From Pseudobutyrivibrio sp. (GTDB taxonomy: Bacteria > Bacillota > Clostridia > Lachnospirales > Lachnospiraceae), in NCBI RefSeq assembly GCF_017471675.1, contig NZ_JAFUSK010000066.1, positions 1 to 64,000 of the forward strand: DNA of 64,000 nt. Reading direction: 5' to 3'. The notes under the pieces are model-generated. The model did no database searches, was not told where the DNA came from, and worked only from the letters and a program-made list of their open reading frames with translations. Position numbers and translations under genes: made by a program. Positions 27,777-36,039 of the stretch are shown here, piece by piece (position 1 is the first letter of the stretch; the number at the start of each line of letters is the position of its first letter).

Positions 27777-29174
27777 ATGAGTTTTTTAGAAGAAAGAAAA
27801 GCCCTTACCAGGGAAAAACGACTAAGTGCATTAAGTCATTTTCATGGTACCTTAGAAGGTCTTATTGATGAAACATCAGGGGCAGAAATTAAACAACGAA
27901 TCAGAACTTTTTCACAGATTCACGTAGATGAGACAATATATGCTTTTAATGTTCTGTCAAAGATAGAGGATGCAGCAATTATTGTAAATGGTTCAATTGG
28001 ATGCGGAAATATCGGTCTATCAGAAATTGATGAAGCATTTGGCTGGTACAGCACTAATTTAGTAGAGAGAGACACTATCTTAGGTGGAGATGACAAGTTG
28101 CGTGAGGCTATTCTTAGGGCGTACGAAGAGCAGCATCCAAAGGCAATATTTATTATAGGCACGCCTGTTGTAGCTATTAACAATGATGATATTAATTCAG
28201 TAATTCTTGAGCTGGAGGATGAGATACAAATCCCTATTATCAGCATTTATACAGATGGATTTAAATCCAAAACACCAGTAACAGGCTACGATATTGTAAC
28301 CCATAGCCTGCTGAAATATTTGGTTGATAAAGAGCCAGATAAAACAGAGGACTTTGTTAATATAATATCCTTTTCCGAAGACATAGAGGATGTGGCAGCC
28401 ATTGCAAAAAGCTTTAAGGCAATAGGAATTGATTATCAGGTATTGCCTAGATTTTCTACCATCGATGAGATTAAGGCAGCATCCAGGGCAAAGGCAACAG
28501 TGGTACTTAATCCTGAGGAAGGTGACTATCTGGCAAAGGAATTAGAAGAGGTGTATGACGTTCCATATATCGTAAGCGAAGCTCCAATAGGCTTTAGAGG
28601 AACAAAGGCATTCCTACTAAAAATAGCATCATACTTAAAGCGGGAGAATGAGGCTATCAGGTATATAGAAGAGGTAGAGGCCAGGTTGCAAAAAAGCATC
28701 TCATTACATCTATTGGATGGTAAAAATGTGTTTGTGGATGTTAGCCTTAGCAAGGTGCCAGCCATTTCCAGATTCATAGAAAAGCTTGGTGGAAAAGTAG
28801 TAGGCTTTGGTGCTCCATTGGTTGATTTAGATAATAGAAAACAATTGTTAAAGTTGGATTTTCTATCAAAGGGAACAACTGCAGTAATCGGAAATGGGCA
28901 GTATTTTGAAAAAGCAAATGCACTAAAAAAGGGAGAAGTTGATATATATGTTAGCGAATTCTTCGGCAGCTCATTTGCTGCTGATGAAGGAGCGACTGTA
29001 GTATCTACAAGAAATAAAGCAGTATACGGATTTGATGGAGTATATGCTTTGTATGACTCATTTGTCAAAGCAATCAGACTTACAAATAAGATATCAAATG
29101 ATGACAACAGCAATTATAAGCTAAGTTGGAAAAGCAAAAGCGGCAACTGGTATGTAAAGCAGGAGGTGAGCTAA
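27777..29174 (+). CDS. nitrogenase-like catalytic subunit with a single Cys (NifD-type)
   Basis: The 465-residue protein is homologous to the NifD/NifE/BchN/BchB fold. The region of the central P-cluster ligand is kept as NGSIGCGNIG with Cys76. The position that usually reads CP-x-GLIGDD is IGTPVVAINNDD, so that Cys is replaced by Thr, and no N-terminal Cys ligand exists. Cys76 is the only Cys in the protein, so no FeMo-co-type Cys ligand is present either. It probably forms a heterotetramer with the next gene product. The substrate is unknown; the sulfur-linked context suggests an organosulfur or other low-potential reduction. Confidence 0.85.
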   Translation: MSFLEERKALTREKRLSALSHFHGTLEGLIDETSGAEIKQRIRTFSQIHVDETIYAFNVLSKIEDAAIIVNGSIGCGNIGLSEIDEAFGWYSTNLVERDTILGGDDKLREAILRAYEEQHPKAIFIIGTPVVAINNDDINSVILELEDEIQIPIISIYTDGFKSKTPVTGYDIVTHSLLKYLVDKEPDKTEDFVNIISFSEDIEDVAAIAKSFKAIGIDYQVLPRFSTIDEIKAASRAKATVVLNPEEGDYLAKELEEVYDVPYIVSEAPIGFRGTKAFLLKIASYLKRENEAIRYIEEVEARLQKSISLHLLDGKNVFVDVSLSKVPAISRFIEKLGGKVVGFGAPLVDLDNRKQLLKLDFLSKGTTAVIGNGQYFEKANALKKGEVDIYVSEFFGSSFAADEGATVVSTRNKAVYGFDGVYALYDSFVKAIRLTNKISNDDNSNYKLSWKSKSGNWYVKQEVS

Positions 29175-29176
29175 GA

Positions 29177-30622
29177 ATGTCTAATGTAATAAAAAATCCA
29201 AGAAATGGATGCGCTCTCCATGGAGCTTTACAAACAGTTCAAGAGATTAGAGGGGCTGTTCCCGTGGTACATGCAAATGCTGGATGCGGAGTGGTGAATT
29301 ATCTGGCTCAGAGGAATGGATCTGGTGGAGGTGCCAGGTATTCAGGGTTTTCAATCCCTGGTACAGCTGCCCAGGAACGACATGTTATATTTGGCGGCGC
29401 ATCAAGATTAAGGGAACAAATCAAGAATACCATTAAGGTTCAAAAAGGGGATTTGTATGTAATCCTAAATAGTTGCGAATCTGCAATGGTAGGTGATGAT
29501 GTAGATGCAATGACAAGAGAAATAGTGGAGCAGGGGGAACCTGTAGTAGACACTCTTGTAGCAGGCTTTAATGGTGGAATTCATTATGGCTATGAGCATG
29601 TGCTTGCAGATATTTTAAAATCCTTGGACGGGATATTTAAGAGTGATATTGAAAAGGATGAAAGGCTTGTAAACGTTTTTGGAATCGTTCCAGATAAGGA
29701 TCCATATTGGCAGGGAAATCTAATAGAAATAAAAAGAATACTAAATGGATTTGGTCTGAAGGCTAATGTGTTTTTTGGAGCAACTGGTAGCGTGCATCAA
29801 TTGAAAAATGCAAAAAACGCAGCTGTATCTATCGTATTTACGAAGTGGGGCGAGCTGCCTGCAAAGGTTCTTAAGGAAAAATATGATGTTCCTGTAATTA
29901 TAAGACCATCCCTTCCTGCTGATGCTAATGGAGTACAGGAATTAGCTACAGCCTTAGCTGAAATAGTTGAGCTTGATGCTTCTAAGGTGGACGAATTCAT
30001 AGCTGATGAAGAGGATTTTGAAAACAGTATTCTCTACAGAGTCAGGGATGAAATATTCGAATATGGACTTTCAAAAACTGCGGCATTCATAGGTGAAGAG
30101 GAACAGGCTATAAGAATAGGTGGCTTTCTAAAGAATAGATTCGGGGTGGAGTTTTCCGCCATAGTTCTTACTGATGCTTTAAAGAAGGACGAAGAACATG
30201 AGACTGACAATGGGGCATTGCTTGCAGCTATTTCTGAAAATGTATATATAGCAAATGATCAAAAGGAAATAAACGATATCCTAAGAGGCAGTGGAGCAGA
30301 AGTAATCTTTGGAAGTAGCTTGGAAAAAGATATTGCAGGAAGGCTAAATGTACCACTGGTGGAGGTTTCGTATCCGATTGTAGATAGGGTGATTCTAAAC
30401 AAGACTAGCGTAGGAACAAATGGTGTGATCAGTCTTATTGAAGAATATGTAACTGTTGTAAAGGAATATGATGTAAGAAAAAAGGAAATTGCATCATCCA
30501 TTGTAAGAGGAGTACAAGGAGGAGAATCATGGCAAGAGCGATTACAAAAGAAGAGTTATTCCAACAAATTGAGCTCGATAACAGAATTACAAACGAGGGA
30601 GTATATATCAGCCCAGAGGTAG
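29177..30622 (+). CDS. nitrogenase-like catalytic subunit with three Cys (NifK/NifE-type)
   Basis: I choose ATG 29177 (481 residues): AGGAGG is 10 nt upstream and it starts 3 nt after the previous stop. Cys12 (NGCALHG), Cys37 (NAGCGVV) and Cys100 (LNSCESAMVGDD) match the three N-terminal cluster ligands of the family and are the only Cys in the chain. With Cys76 of its partner this gives exactly four ligands, enough for one [4Fe-4S] cluster at the subunit interface. Its 3' end overlaps the next gene by 94 nt in another frame. Confidence 0.85.
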   Translation: MSNVIKNPRNGCALHGALQTVQEIRGAVPVVHANAGCGVVNYLAQRNGSGGGARYSGFSIPGTAAQERHVIFGGASRLREQIKNTIKVQKGDLYVILNSCESAMVGDDVDAMTREIVEQGEPVVDTLVAGFNGGIHYGYEHVLADILKSLDGIFKSDIEKDERLVNVFGIVPDKDPYWQGNLIEIKRILNGFGLKANVFFGATGSVHQLKNAKNAAVSIVFTKWGELPAKVLKEKYDVPVIIRPSLPADANGVQELATALAEIVELDASKVDEFIADEEDFENSILYRVRDEIFEYGLSKTAAFIGEEEQAIRIGGFLKNRFGVEFSAIVLTDALKKDEEHETDNGALLAAISENVYIANDQKEINDILRGSGAEVIFGSSLEKDIAGRLNVPLVEVSYPIVDRVILNKTSVGTNGVISLIEEYVTVVKEYDVRKKEIASSIVRGVQGGESWQERLQKKSYSNKLSSITELQTREYISAQR

Positions 30623-31803
30623 TATCTACATTAGATTTTGATAATCAGGTTCAAGAACAGATGCGTACCTGCTTTGACATGAATCATGAAACCTATACTA
30701 AGACAAAGCTTCCAACAGCTTTACGATTAGATAGTAATTATCGAATCCGGTTTAGCTATAAGAATGAGAAGGAAGCACCATTTAGAGTAGAGCATGAGAA
30801 TGGAAAATATTATCTTTTAGAAGGTAAGAAACTTATTAGTGAGGTTTCATTTGTTGAAAAGCCTGCATTCTATAATGCAAAAACATCTGATGGAATCAAC
30901 ATGAAGACCATTGCAAATGAAATAGGTAAGACAAAGGTTACAGTTGCTTACAGTAATGAATGCGCTCTAAAAGACAAAGGCTTGGATTGCAAATTCTGCA
31001 ATATTAATGCTACGAAGAGCCGGTTTGCTGATTTACAGGGGATTGCCTGGAAGTCGCCTAGACAGATTGCAGAAACATACGCTAAGGCTAGAGAAGAAGG
31101 CTATGAATCAATAACAATCACTGGTGGATTTGTACCTGAGCGTAGAGAGGTTGAGTACTACATCGATGTGGCAGAGGCAATTCAGGATGCAACAGGGCTT
31201 GCTGATTTTGGCGGAACTGCTTGTGTTGGCGCACCAACAGATTTATCTGTAATTGAAAAATACAAGGAAGCAGGCTATAGAGCCATTTCAACAAATCTTG
31301 AGATTTGGGATGAGAATTTCTTCAAAACTATTTGCCCTGGTAAGGAGCAGATGTGCGGTGGTAGACAAAACTGGATAAATGCTCTTAAGCATGAGGTAGA
31401 AGTGTTCGGAAGAGGTAATGTTCGCTCATTTTTTGTTGCCGGTATCGAGCCAAAGTCTACCCTGTTAGAAGGTCTTGAATATTTGACAGAGCTTGGAGTA
31501 GTTGCCGTGCCACTTCACTGGACTCCTAACCCAGGTTCAGAGCTGGAAGGCCATCGTGCGCCAACAGCAGAATGGTATATGGATTTATATCAGAAGGCAT
31601 ATACTCTTCTTAAGAAGAATGGTCTTACACATCAGAACTTGTATAATACAGCAAACCTTGAAAACTCAATTTATGATTACTTCTATGATTTAGATGGAGA
31701 CCATTTGACAAATGCCAGACATGAGGCTGATAGAATTCATTTTGTTGGCGAGGAAAACCTTGTTAGTGATAATACAGCTTCAAAGATAATAAAGACAGCA
31801 TAG
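30529..31803 (+). CDS. radical-SAM-like protein with C-x8-C-x2-C motif, paralogue 1
   Basis: The 424-residue protein has an N-terminal domain of about 130 residues, then SNECALKDKGLDCKFCN, where Cys145, Cys154 and Cys157 are spaced C-x8-C-x2-C. ITGGFVPERREVEYYIDV resembles the GGE region of radical SAM barrels. Three further Cys (Cys232 in TACVGA, Cys269 and Cys276 in ICPGKEQMCGG) are shared with the paralogue at 36825 and may hold a second cluster. The function is unknown; maturation of the nitrogenase-like complex or a direct role on substrate are both possible. AGGAGG precedes the ATG inside the upstream gene. Confidence 0.75.
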   Translation: MARAITKEELFQQIELDNRITNEGVYISPEVVSTLDFDNQVQEQMRTCFDMNHETYTKTKLPTALRLDSNYRIRFSYKNEKEAPFRVEHENGKYYLLEGKKLISEVSFVEKPAFYNAKTSDGINMKTIANEIGKTKVTVAYSNECALKDKGLDCKFCNINATKSRFADLQGIAWKSPRQIAETYAKAREEGYESITITGGFVPERREVEYYIDVAEAIQDATGLADFGGTACVGAPTDLSVIEKYKEAGYRAISTNLEIWDENFFKTICPGKEQMCGGRQNWINALKHEVEVFGRGNVRSFFVAGIEPKSTLLEGLEYLTELGVVAVPLHWTPNPGSELEGHRAPTAEWYMDLYQKAYTLLKKNGLTHQNLYNTANLENSIYDYFYDLDGDHLTNARHEADRIHFVGEENLVSDNTASKIIKTA

Positions 31804-31852
31804 ACTGACCAGAAAACTGGAGGCTTCCTGCAATATTGTAGGGGCCTCTTGT
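31803..31852 (+). terminator. GACTGACYAG-type hairpin element, copy 2
   Basis: GACTGACCAGAAAACTGGAG starts at the last base of the preceding stop codon. Compared with copies 1 and 3, CTAG...CTAG is replaced by CCAG...CTGG, which keeps the small stem paired (compensatory change). A second stem pairs GAGGC with GCCTC. The downstream T-run is weak, so partial termination or RNA processing between the radical-SAM gene and the lipoprotein gene is likely. Confidence 0.6.
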
Positions 31853-31874
31853 TGCTTAATAGGAGGATGATGAA

Positions 31875-32915
31875 ATGAAGATATATAAATTGTTAATTAG
31901 TATGATACTTGCCTTAAGCTTGGGAATCAGTGCAACTGGCTGCGGTAATGCAAGTGCTGCAAATGCCGCTGAAAAAAAGCAGGCCAGTGGAGGGGAAGAA
32001 AATGAAGAATTTACTATTAGAATTGGTGTAAATTCTTTGGATAATAACTTCCTTCTAAAAATACTTGATAACCATACTGGATTTTTAAAGGATAAGGGGA
32101 TTAATCTGGAGACTACCGAATTTGCAGCAGGTATTAATACTATAGATGCTATTACAACAGATAGTGTAGATATTGGATTGTTTGCAACCTATGCGGGAGT
32201 TAACCGTATTGGTAATACTTTAGGCAATTCTGAGCTTAGAGCATTTGCAATGATTGATAAGACTGCCAATTACGCCTTATATGCAAATCCTGACACAGTA
32301 AAGAAGCCAGAGGATTTAGTAGGGCATGTTGGTGTATCACAGTCTGGCGTTGTATTTGAATATTATTACGGTGAATTGTTTAATCAGTATGGCATTAATC
32401 CTGATGATGTGACAATTGCTAACGTGTCTAGTGTTCAGGAGGCCCTTGCGCTGGCCGCAAACGGAGGCGGTGATGCATACTGGACGGCTGCTGCTAATTA
32501 TTCAAAGTTTGAGGAGCAAGGCTGGCAAAAGGTTATAGGCATTGATGACCTTGGCATATACATGTACACATTCTTAGTTGCTAATGAATCTTACCTTGAT
32601 GCACATAAGGAAGAGGTTGCAAAGTATTTAGAAGCAAGTGAAGAGGGCTTTGCATATATAGATGCTAACCTTGAGGAATTTGCTGATTGGGTATCTGCTG
32701 ATACTGGTCTTGATAGAGATATTTTTATTACCGATTGGAATTCTAAAAGACATGAGTATTCCTTTGAGCAGGAAGCTTATGATGATTTAGTAAAGGTAAA
32801 GGATTGGTGCTATGAAAACGGTAGATTCGACACTAATTATGATATTTCAGAATATATTAATACAGATGCACTTCAGTTATATAAACCAGAGTCAGTTTCG
32901 TGGAGCGCTAATTAG
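31875..32915 (+). CDS. ABC transporter substrate-binding lipoprotein, sulfonate/taurine type (SBP1)
   Basis: The 346-residue precursor has a lipoprotein signal with Cys23 (SATGCG) and a fold like TauA/SsuA/NrtA binders: IRIGVNSLDNNFLLKILDNHTGFLKDKGINLETTEFAAG. It is similar to the lipoprotein at 46791 (shared EFAAG-x-NT-x-DA and YA-x-VNRIGNT segments). No permease or ATPase directly follows, so it may feed the transporter at 35245-36792. AGGAGG precedes the ATG. Confidence 0.85.
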   Translation: MKIYKLLISMILALSLGISATGCGNASAANAAEKKQASGGEENEEFTIRIGVNSLDNNFLLKILDNHTGFLKDKGINLETTEFAAGINTIDAITTDSVDIGLFATYAGVNRIGNTLGNSELRAFAMIDKTANYALYANPDTVKKPEDLVGHVGVSQSGVVFEYYYGELFNQYGINPDDVTIANVSSVQEALALAANGGGDAYWTAAANYSKFEEQGWQKVIGIDDLGIYMYTFLVANESYLDAHKEEVAKYLEASEEGFAYIDANLEEFADWVSADTGLDRDIFITDWNSKRHEYSFEQEAYDDLVKVKDWCYENGRFDTNYDISEYINTDALQLYKPESVSWSAN

Positions 32916-32927
32916 AGGAGGCAGATT

Positions 32928-33359
32928 ATGGCAGATTTAAAGGAAATTAAGGATTATATTTATGAGAACAAAAGCTTAGTTCTATCAACAGTAGATGAAA
33001 TTGGAAACCCTCAGGTAAGACATATAGGAGGATACGCTATTGATGGAAAGGATATCGTCTTTTCAACAGGCAAGAATACTAATAAGACAAAGGAAATAGC
33101 AGTAAATAATAATGTGGCACTTTTATTCCAGCATGAAGGACAGACTGCTCCAAAGAATATTACTGTATACGGTAAAGCATATCAGTTAGATAAAGCAGAA
33201 TCAGAGGACGCTGCAAAGCTGATTAAGGAACGTCGACCACAGCTTAAATTTGATCCGCAACTTAATGTGATTATTAAGGTTGAAACAGAATCAATAAAAA
33301 TCTTGGATTTTACTGCAGAGGAAAAGCAGGTTGTAGTTGCAGCAGAGCAGCTTGCATAG
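32928..33359 (+). CDS. pyridoxamine-5'-phosphate-oxidase-like FMN-binding protein
   Basis: The 143-residue protein fits the split-barrel flavin-binding family: LKEIKDYIYENKSLVLSTVDEIGNPQVRHIGGYAIDGKDIVFSTGKNTNKTKEIAVNNNVALLF. Small members bind FMN, F420 or haem and act as reductases or ligand binders. It could be a redox partner within the operon, but this is not shown. It lies 12 nt after SBP1 and 8 nt before the nucleosidase. Confidence 0.8.
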   Translation: MADLKEIKDYIYENKSLVLSTVDEIGNPQVRHIGGYAIDGKDIVFSTGKNTNKTKEIAVNNNVALLFQHEGQTAPKNITVYGKAYQLDKAESEDAAKLIKERRPQLKFDPQLNVIIKVETESIKILDFTAEEKQVVVAAEQLA

Positions 33360-33367
33360 AGGTGATT

Positions 33368-34069
33368 ATGAAAAATGTGCTTATTGTCAGTGCTCTACCA
33401 CAAGAGACAGAATATATAGATGAGTATTTAAAATACAAGAATGAATGGTTTAAAGAAAAGGATGGAGCTTTTGTCAATATATCGAAGGATATTCATTTAT
33501 ATGTGAAGGTATTAGGAGTAGGAAAAGTAAATGCAGCTTTTCAAACAGCAGATGCTATAAGAGATACCAGTCCTGATTTAATTGTGAATATAGGAGTGGC
33601 AGGTGGATTGGCAGATGATTTACAAAGGGGTTCGGTGGCAATTGGAACAGATTATGTTCAGGTTGATATGAAGACTCTTCTGCCGGAAAACAGTCCTACA
33701 ATAGATTCTACACCAGAGCATATTCTTGATGGAATACTTGCTGTAGCAGAGGCTAATAATATTAGCTATAGGGCTGGCAGAATTGCCACAGGAGATTTTG
33801 TCTTATACGAGAGAAAAAAGAGAAGGGCAATAAAAAAGGAGTTTAATCCAATAGCCTTTGATATGGAAACAGCTGCTGTAGCCCAGGTTGCAACAGCGAA
33901 GAAAATCGATTTTGTGGGCATCAGAAGCTTTTCTGATATGGCAAATAGAAGGACAATTGGATTACTCAGCAAGAAGGACAAAATTAATGAATCTGAAAAG
34001 AAGCTGAGAGAAGCGGTGTTTAAAATACCTGCAAAGTTAATAATTGATTACTTGGAAACTACAAAATAA
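33368..34069 (+). CDS. mtnN: 5'-methylthioadenosine/S-adenosylhomocysteine nucleosidase
   Basis: I choose ATG 33368 (233 residues), 5 nt after AGAGG. Family marks are VLGVGKVNAAFQTADAI, NIGVAGGLADDL, FDMETAAVAQVA (catalytic and substrate-binding Glu) and RSFSDMAN (general-acid Asp). The enzyme hydrolyses MTA, SAH and also 5'-deoxyadenosine, the by-product of radical SAM enzymes. Together with metK it would keep SAM enzymes in this operon free of product inhibition and recycle sulfur. Confidence 0.92.
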   Translation: MKNVLIVSALPQETEYIDEYLKYKNEWFKEKDGAFVNISKDIHLYVKVLGVGKVNAAFQTADAIRDTSPDLIVNIGVAGGLADDLQRGSVAIGTDYVQVDMKTLLPENSPTIDSTPEHILDGILAVAEANNISYRAGRIATGDFVLYERKKRRAIKKEFNPIAFDMETAAVAQVATAKKIDFVGIRSFSDMANRRTIGLLSKKDKINESEKKLREAVFKIPAKLIIDYLETTK

Positions 34070-34073
34070 GGAT

Positions 34074-34123
34074 GACTGACTAGACAACTAGAGGCCTAAA
34101 TTAAGGCATCTAGTTGTTTTTTT
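34074..34123 (+). terminator. GACTGACTAG-type terminator, copy 3
   Basis: The first 21 nt (from 34074) are identical to copy 1 at 25517. The main stem CAACTAGAGGCC... (from 34085) pairs with ...GGCATCTAGTTG (to 34116) and is followed by a clear run of Ts, making it the strongest terminator of the three. It ends the metK-to-mtnN transcript just before leader peptide 2. Confidence 0.8.
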
Positions 34124-34141
34124 CTATATAGGGAGAAATTT

Positions 34142-34207
34142 ATGAAAAGTTATTTGAAATTATCATGTGGGGGAATAAGCCGGTGTTGTCTATTCATTCA
34201 TACGTAA
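34142..34207 (+). CDS. Cys-containing leader peptide 2 (21 aa)
   Basis: The frame has an excellent ribosome site (GGGAG, 6 nt spacing) and encodes 21 residues with three Cys (SCGGISRCC). It ends 30 nt before the lipoprotein gene at 34238. Its place right after a terminator and before a sulfonate-type ABC operon suggests a cysteine-sensing leader like the one at 25165, or translational coupling to the next gene. No separate downstream terminator is seen. Confidence 0.55.
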   Translation: MKSYLKLSCGGISRCCLFIHT

Positions 34208-34237
34208 CTAATAATTAAGCAAAAAAAGGAGAATTTG

Positions 34238-35233
34238 ATGAAGACAAAAATATTAAGCATACTGCTAGCAACGGCTTTGTTAGGAGCTCTTACAGGCTGT
34301 GGAACAGGTTCAGTAGCAGCAAAAGTAAATGAGACAAATGACAATGGAAAAGAAGGTGAAAGCACTTTAAGGCTTGGAATACAACCTGGTGATTTATTAG
34401 ATAATGTGGCTTTTGCAAAAGGCTTTTTTGATGAGGAAGGATTAAATGTAGAGGCTCAGGTATTTAGTTATGGCCCACCAATTGTAGAGGCTTTAACTTC
34501 AGGAGATTTGGACGTTGGTCTTATGGGAGATCAACCTGCATTTTCAGCAATTTCAAATGGCGTGCCTGTGGAAATTATTACTGGTACACAGTCTTCTAAT
34601 AAACGACATGGATTAATAGCAAGAGATGATTCAAATATTGAATCTTTAGAGGATTTGAAAGGCAAAACTGTTTCTGTACCAGTTGGTTCAAATGCTCAGC
34701 CATTACTTTACATTTATCTTGAAGCAGCTGGATTGACAGAGTATGATGTTGAAGTTGTCAATCTTGGAGTTGTAGATGCTGAAACAAGTATTATTGCAGG
34801 CGATATTGATGCTGCTGTAGTGTATGAACCTCATTTCACATCGGTTGCAACAAAAGAAAATGGTGTTCATGTAGTTACTGATGCAGAAGGGTATAAAGAC
34901 TATGTAAGTATAAGCATTGGAAGGGTTGACTACGATAAGGAACATCCAGAAGAATTAGCAAAGCTTTTAAGAGCATGGGATAAAGCAGCTAAATGGGCAA
35001 AAGAAAATCCCGAAGAAGCAGCTCAAATTGTTTATGATGCAGATGGTACAAGTAAAGAAATTACACTTAATTTCATTTCAAATTCCGAAATAGGACCAGG
35101 ATTAACTGAGAGTAGAGTTCAAGCATTATTAGATGGAAAAGAACAATCTCTTAAATATGGTTTAATTGAGAATGACTATGATTTAAACGACTATATTAAT
35201 TTTGATTATCTTGAATTAGCTGGCTTACATTAG
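34238..35233 (+). CDS. ABC transporter substrate-binding lipoprotein, SsuA/TauA type (SBP2)
   Basis: I choose ATG 34238 (331 residues; AAGGAG 6 nt upstream) over TTG 34235. There is a lipobox at Cys21 (ALTGCG). The mature part, LRLGIQPGDLLDNVAFAKGFFDEEGLNVEAQVFSYGPPIVEALTSGDLDVGLMGDQPA, is typical of alkanesulfonate/taurine/nitrate binders. It is first of an SBP-permease-ATPase importer. The exact ligand is unknown; an organosulfur compound is likely from context. Confidence 0.9.
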   Translation: MKTKILSILLATALLGALTGCGTGSVAAKVNETNDNGKEGESTLRLGIQPGDLLDNVAFAKGFFDEEGLNVEAQVFSYGPPIVEALTSGDLDVGLMGDQPAFSAISNGVPVEIITGTQSSNKRHGLIARDDSNIESLEDLKGKTVSVPVGSNAQPLLYIYLEAAGLTEYDVEVVNLGVVDAETSIIAGDIDAAVVYEPHFTSVATKENGVHVVTDAEGYKDYVSISIGRVDYDKEHPEELAKLLRAWDKAAKWAKENPEEAAQIVYDADGTSKEITLNFISNSEIGPGLTESRVQALLDGKEQSLKYGLIENDYDLNDYINFDYLELAGLH

Positions 35234-35244
35234 GAGTGTTAGAT

Positions 35245-36027
35245 ATGAATACAGATTTTGGATTGAATAAACATCTAAAGTCGTTCCTATATGCGATATG
35301 GATACCTGCTATATTAGTAATTCTTTGGACCATTGGAAGTAACACAAGGGTATTAAATAATTCAATCTTTCCAACGCCTCAAAAACTGTTTGGGGCGTGG
35401 TATGAAATGATTATTAGCGGCAAATATTTAACTCATGTTATATCAAGCTTTTCAAGGGTCATCAAAGGTTTTTTTGTAGGAAGTATATTAGGAATAACTT
35501 TAGGAACAATTATAGGTCTTTTTAGTAGTGCTAAAAAGTCCACTGTTGCACTTATTGGTATGTTAAGACCTATTCCAGCGATTGCATTAATTCCGCTTTT
35601 TATTCTATCACTTGGAATAGGTGAGACATCGAAGGTTGCTGTAATTGTACTTGGTAGCTTTTGGCCAATATTAATAAATACGATAGCTGGGCTTTCTACT
35701 ACAGATTCTAAGCTACTTGAGGTGGGAACAATATTTGATAAGTCAAAAAGGCAGGTTCTTTTTAATATTATTTTCCCATCTGCAGCACCATATATATTCA
35801 CTGGACTTAGACTTGGAGTTAGTAGCTCTTGGACTTGTGTGGTGGCAGCAGAGATGATTGCAGCTTCATCTGGCATTGGTTATTTAATTTCTTATGGACG
35901 AGAAATGGCTCAGCCAGCCACACTATTTATTGGAGTTTTTTCCATGGGTTTATACGGGCTTTTAATTGAACTGTTAGTAATCAATTTGCAAAAGAAAGCT
36001 ATCTATTGGATACCAAACTCAAAGTAA
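35245..36027 (+). CDS. ABC permease, SsuC/TauC type
   Basis: I choose ATG 35245 (260 residues), 8 nt after AGGAG. It has about six TM segments and the BPD_transp_1 pattern FSRVIKGFFVGSILGITLG and RPIPAIALIPLFILSLGIGETSKVAVI, plus AAPYIFTGLRLGVSSSWTCVVAAEMIAAS, characteristic of sulfonate/nitrate permeases. It works with the flanking SBP2 and ATPase. Confidence 0.92.
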   Translation: MNTDFGLNKHLKSFLYAIWIPAILVILWTIGSNTRVLNNSIFPTPQKLFGAWYEMIISGKYLTHVISSFSRVIKGFFVGSILGITLGTIIGLFSSAKKSTVALIGMLRPIPAIALIPLFILSLGIGETSKVAVIVLGSFWPILINTIAGLSTTDSKLLEVGTIFDKSKRQVLFNIIFPSAAPYIFTGLRLGVSSSWTCVVAAEMIAASSGIGYLISYGREMAQPATLFIGVFSMGLYGLLIELLVINLQKKAIYWIPNSK

Positions 36028-36039
36028 TAGGAGGACATT

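Noticed and set aside
28526..29113. 195-codon open frame on the minus strand
   Set aside because: It lies wholly inside the D-type subunit gene, has no recognisable domain and is a shadow of that gene's codon use.
26877..30622. True N2-fixing nitrogenase
   Set aside because: The D- and K-type subunits have only one and three Cys, so they lack the full P-cluster set and the FeMo-co Cys. No nifB, nifEN or other nif genes are adjacent.
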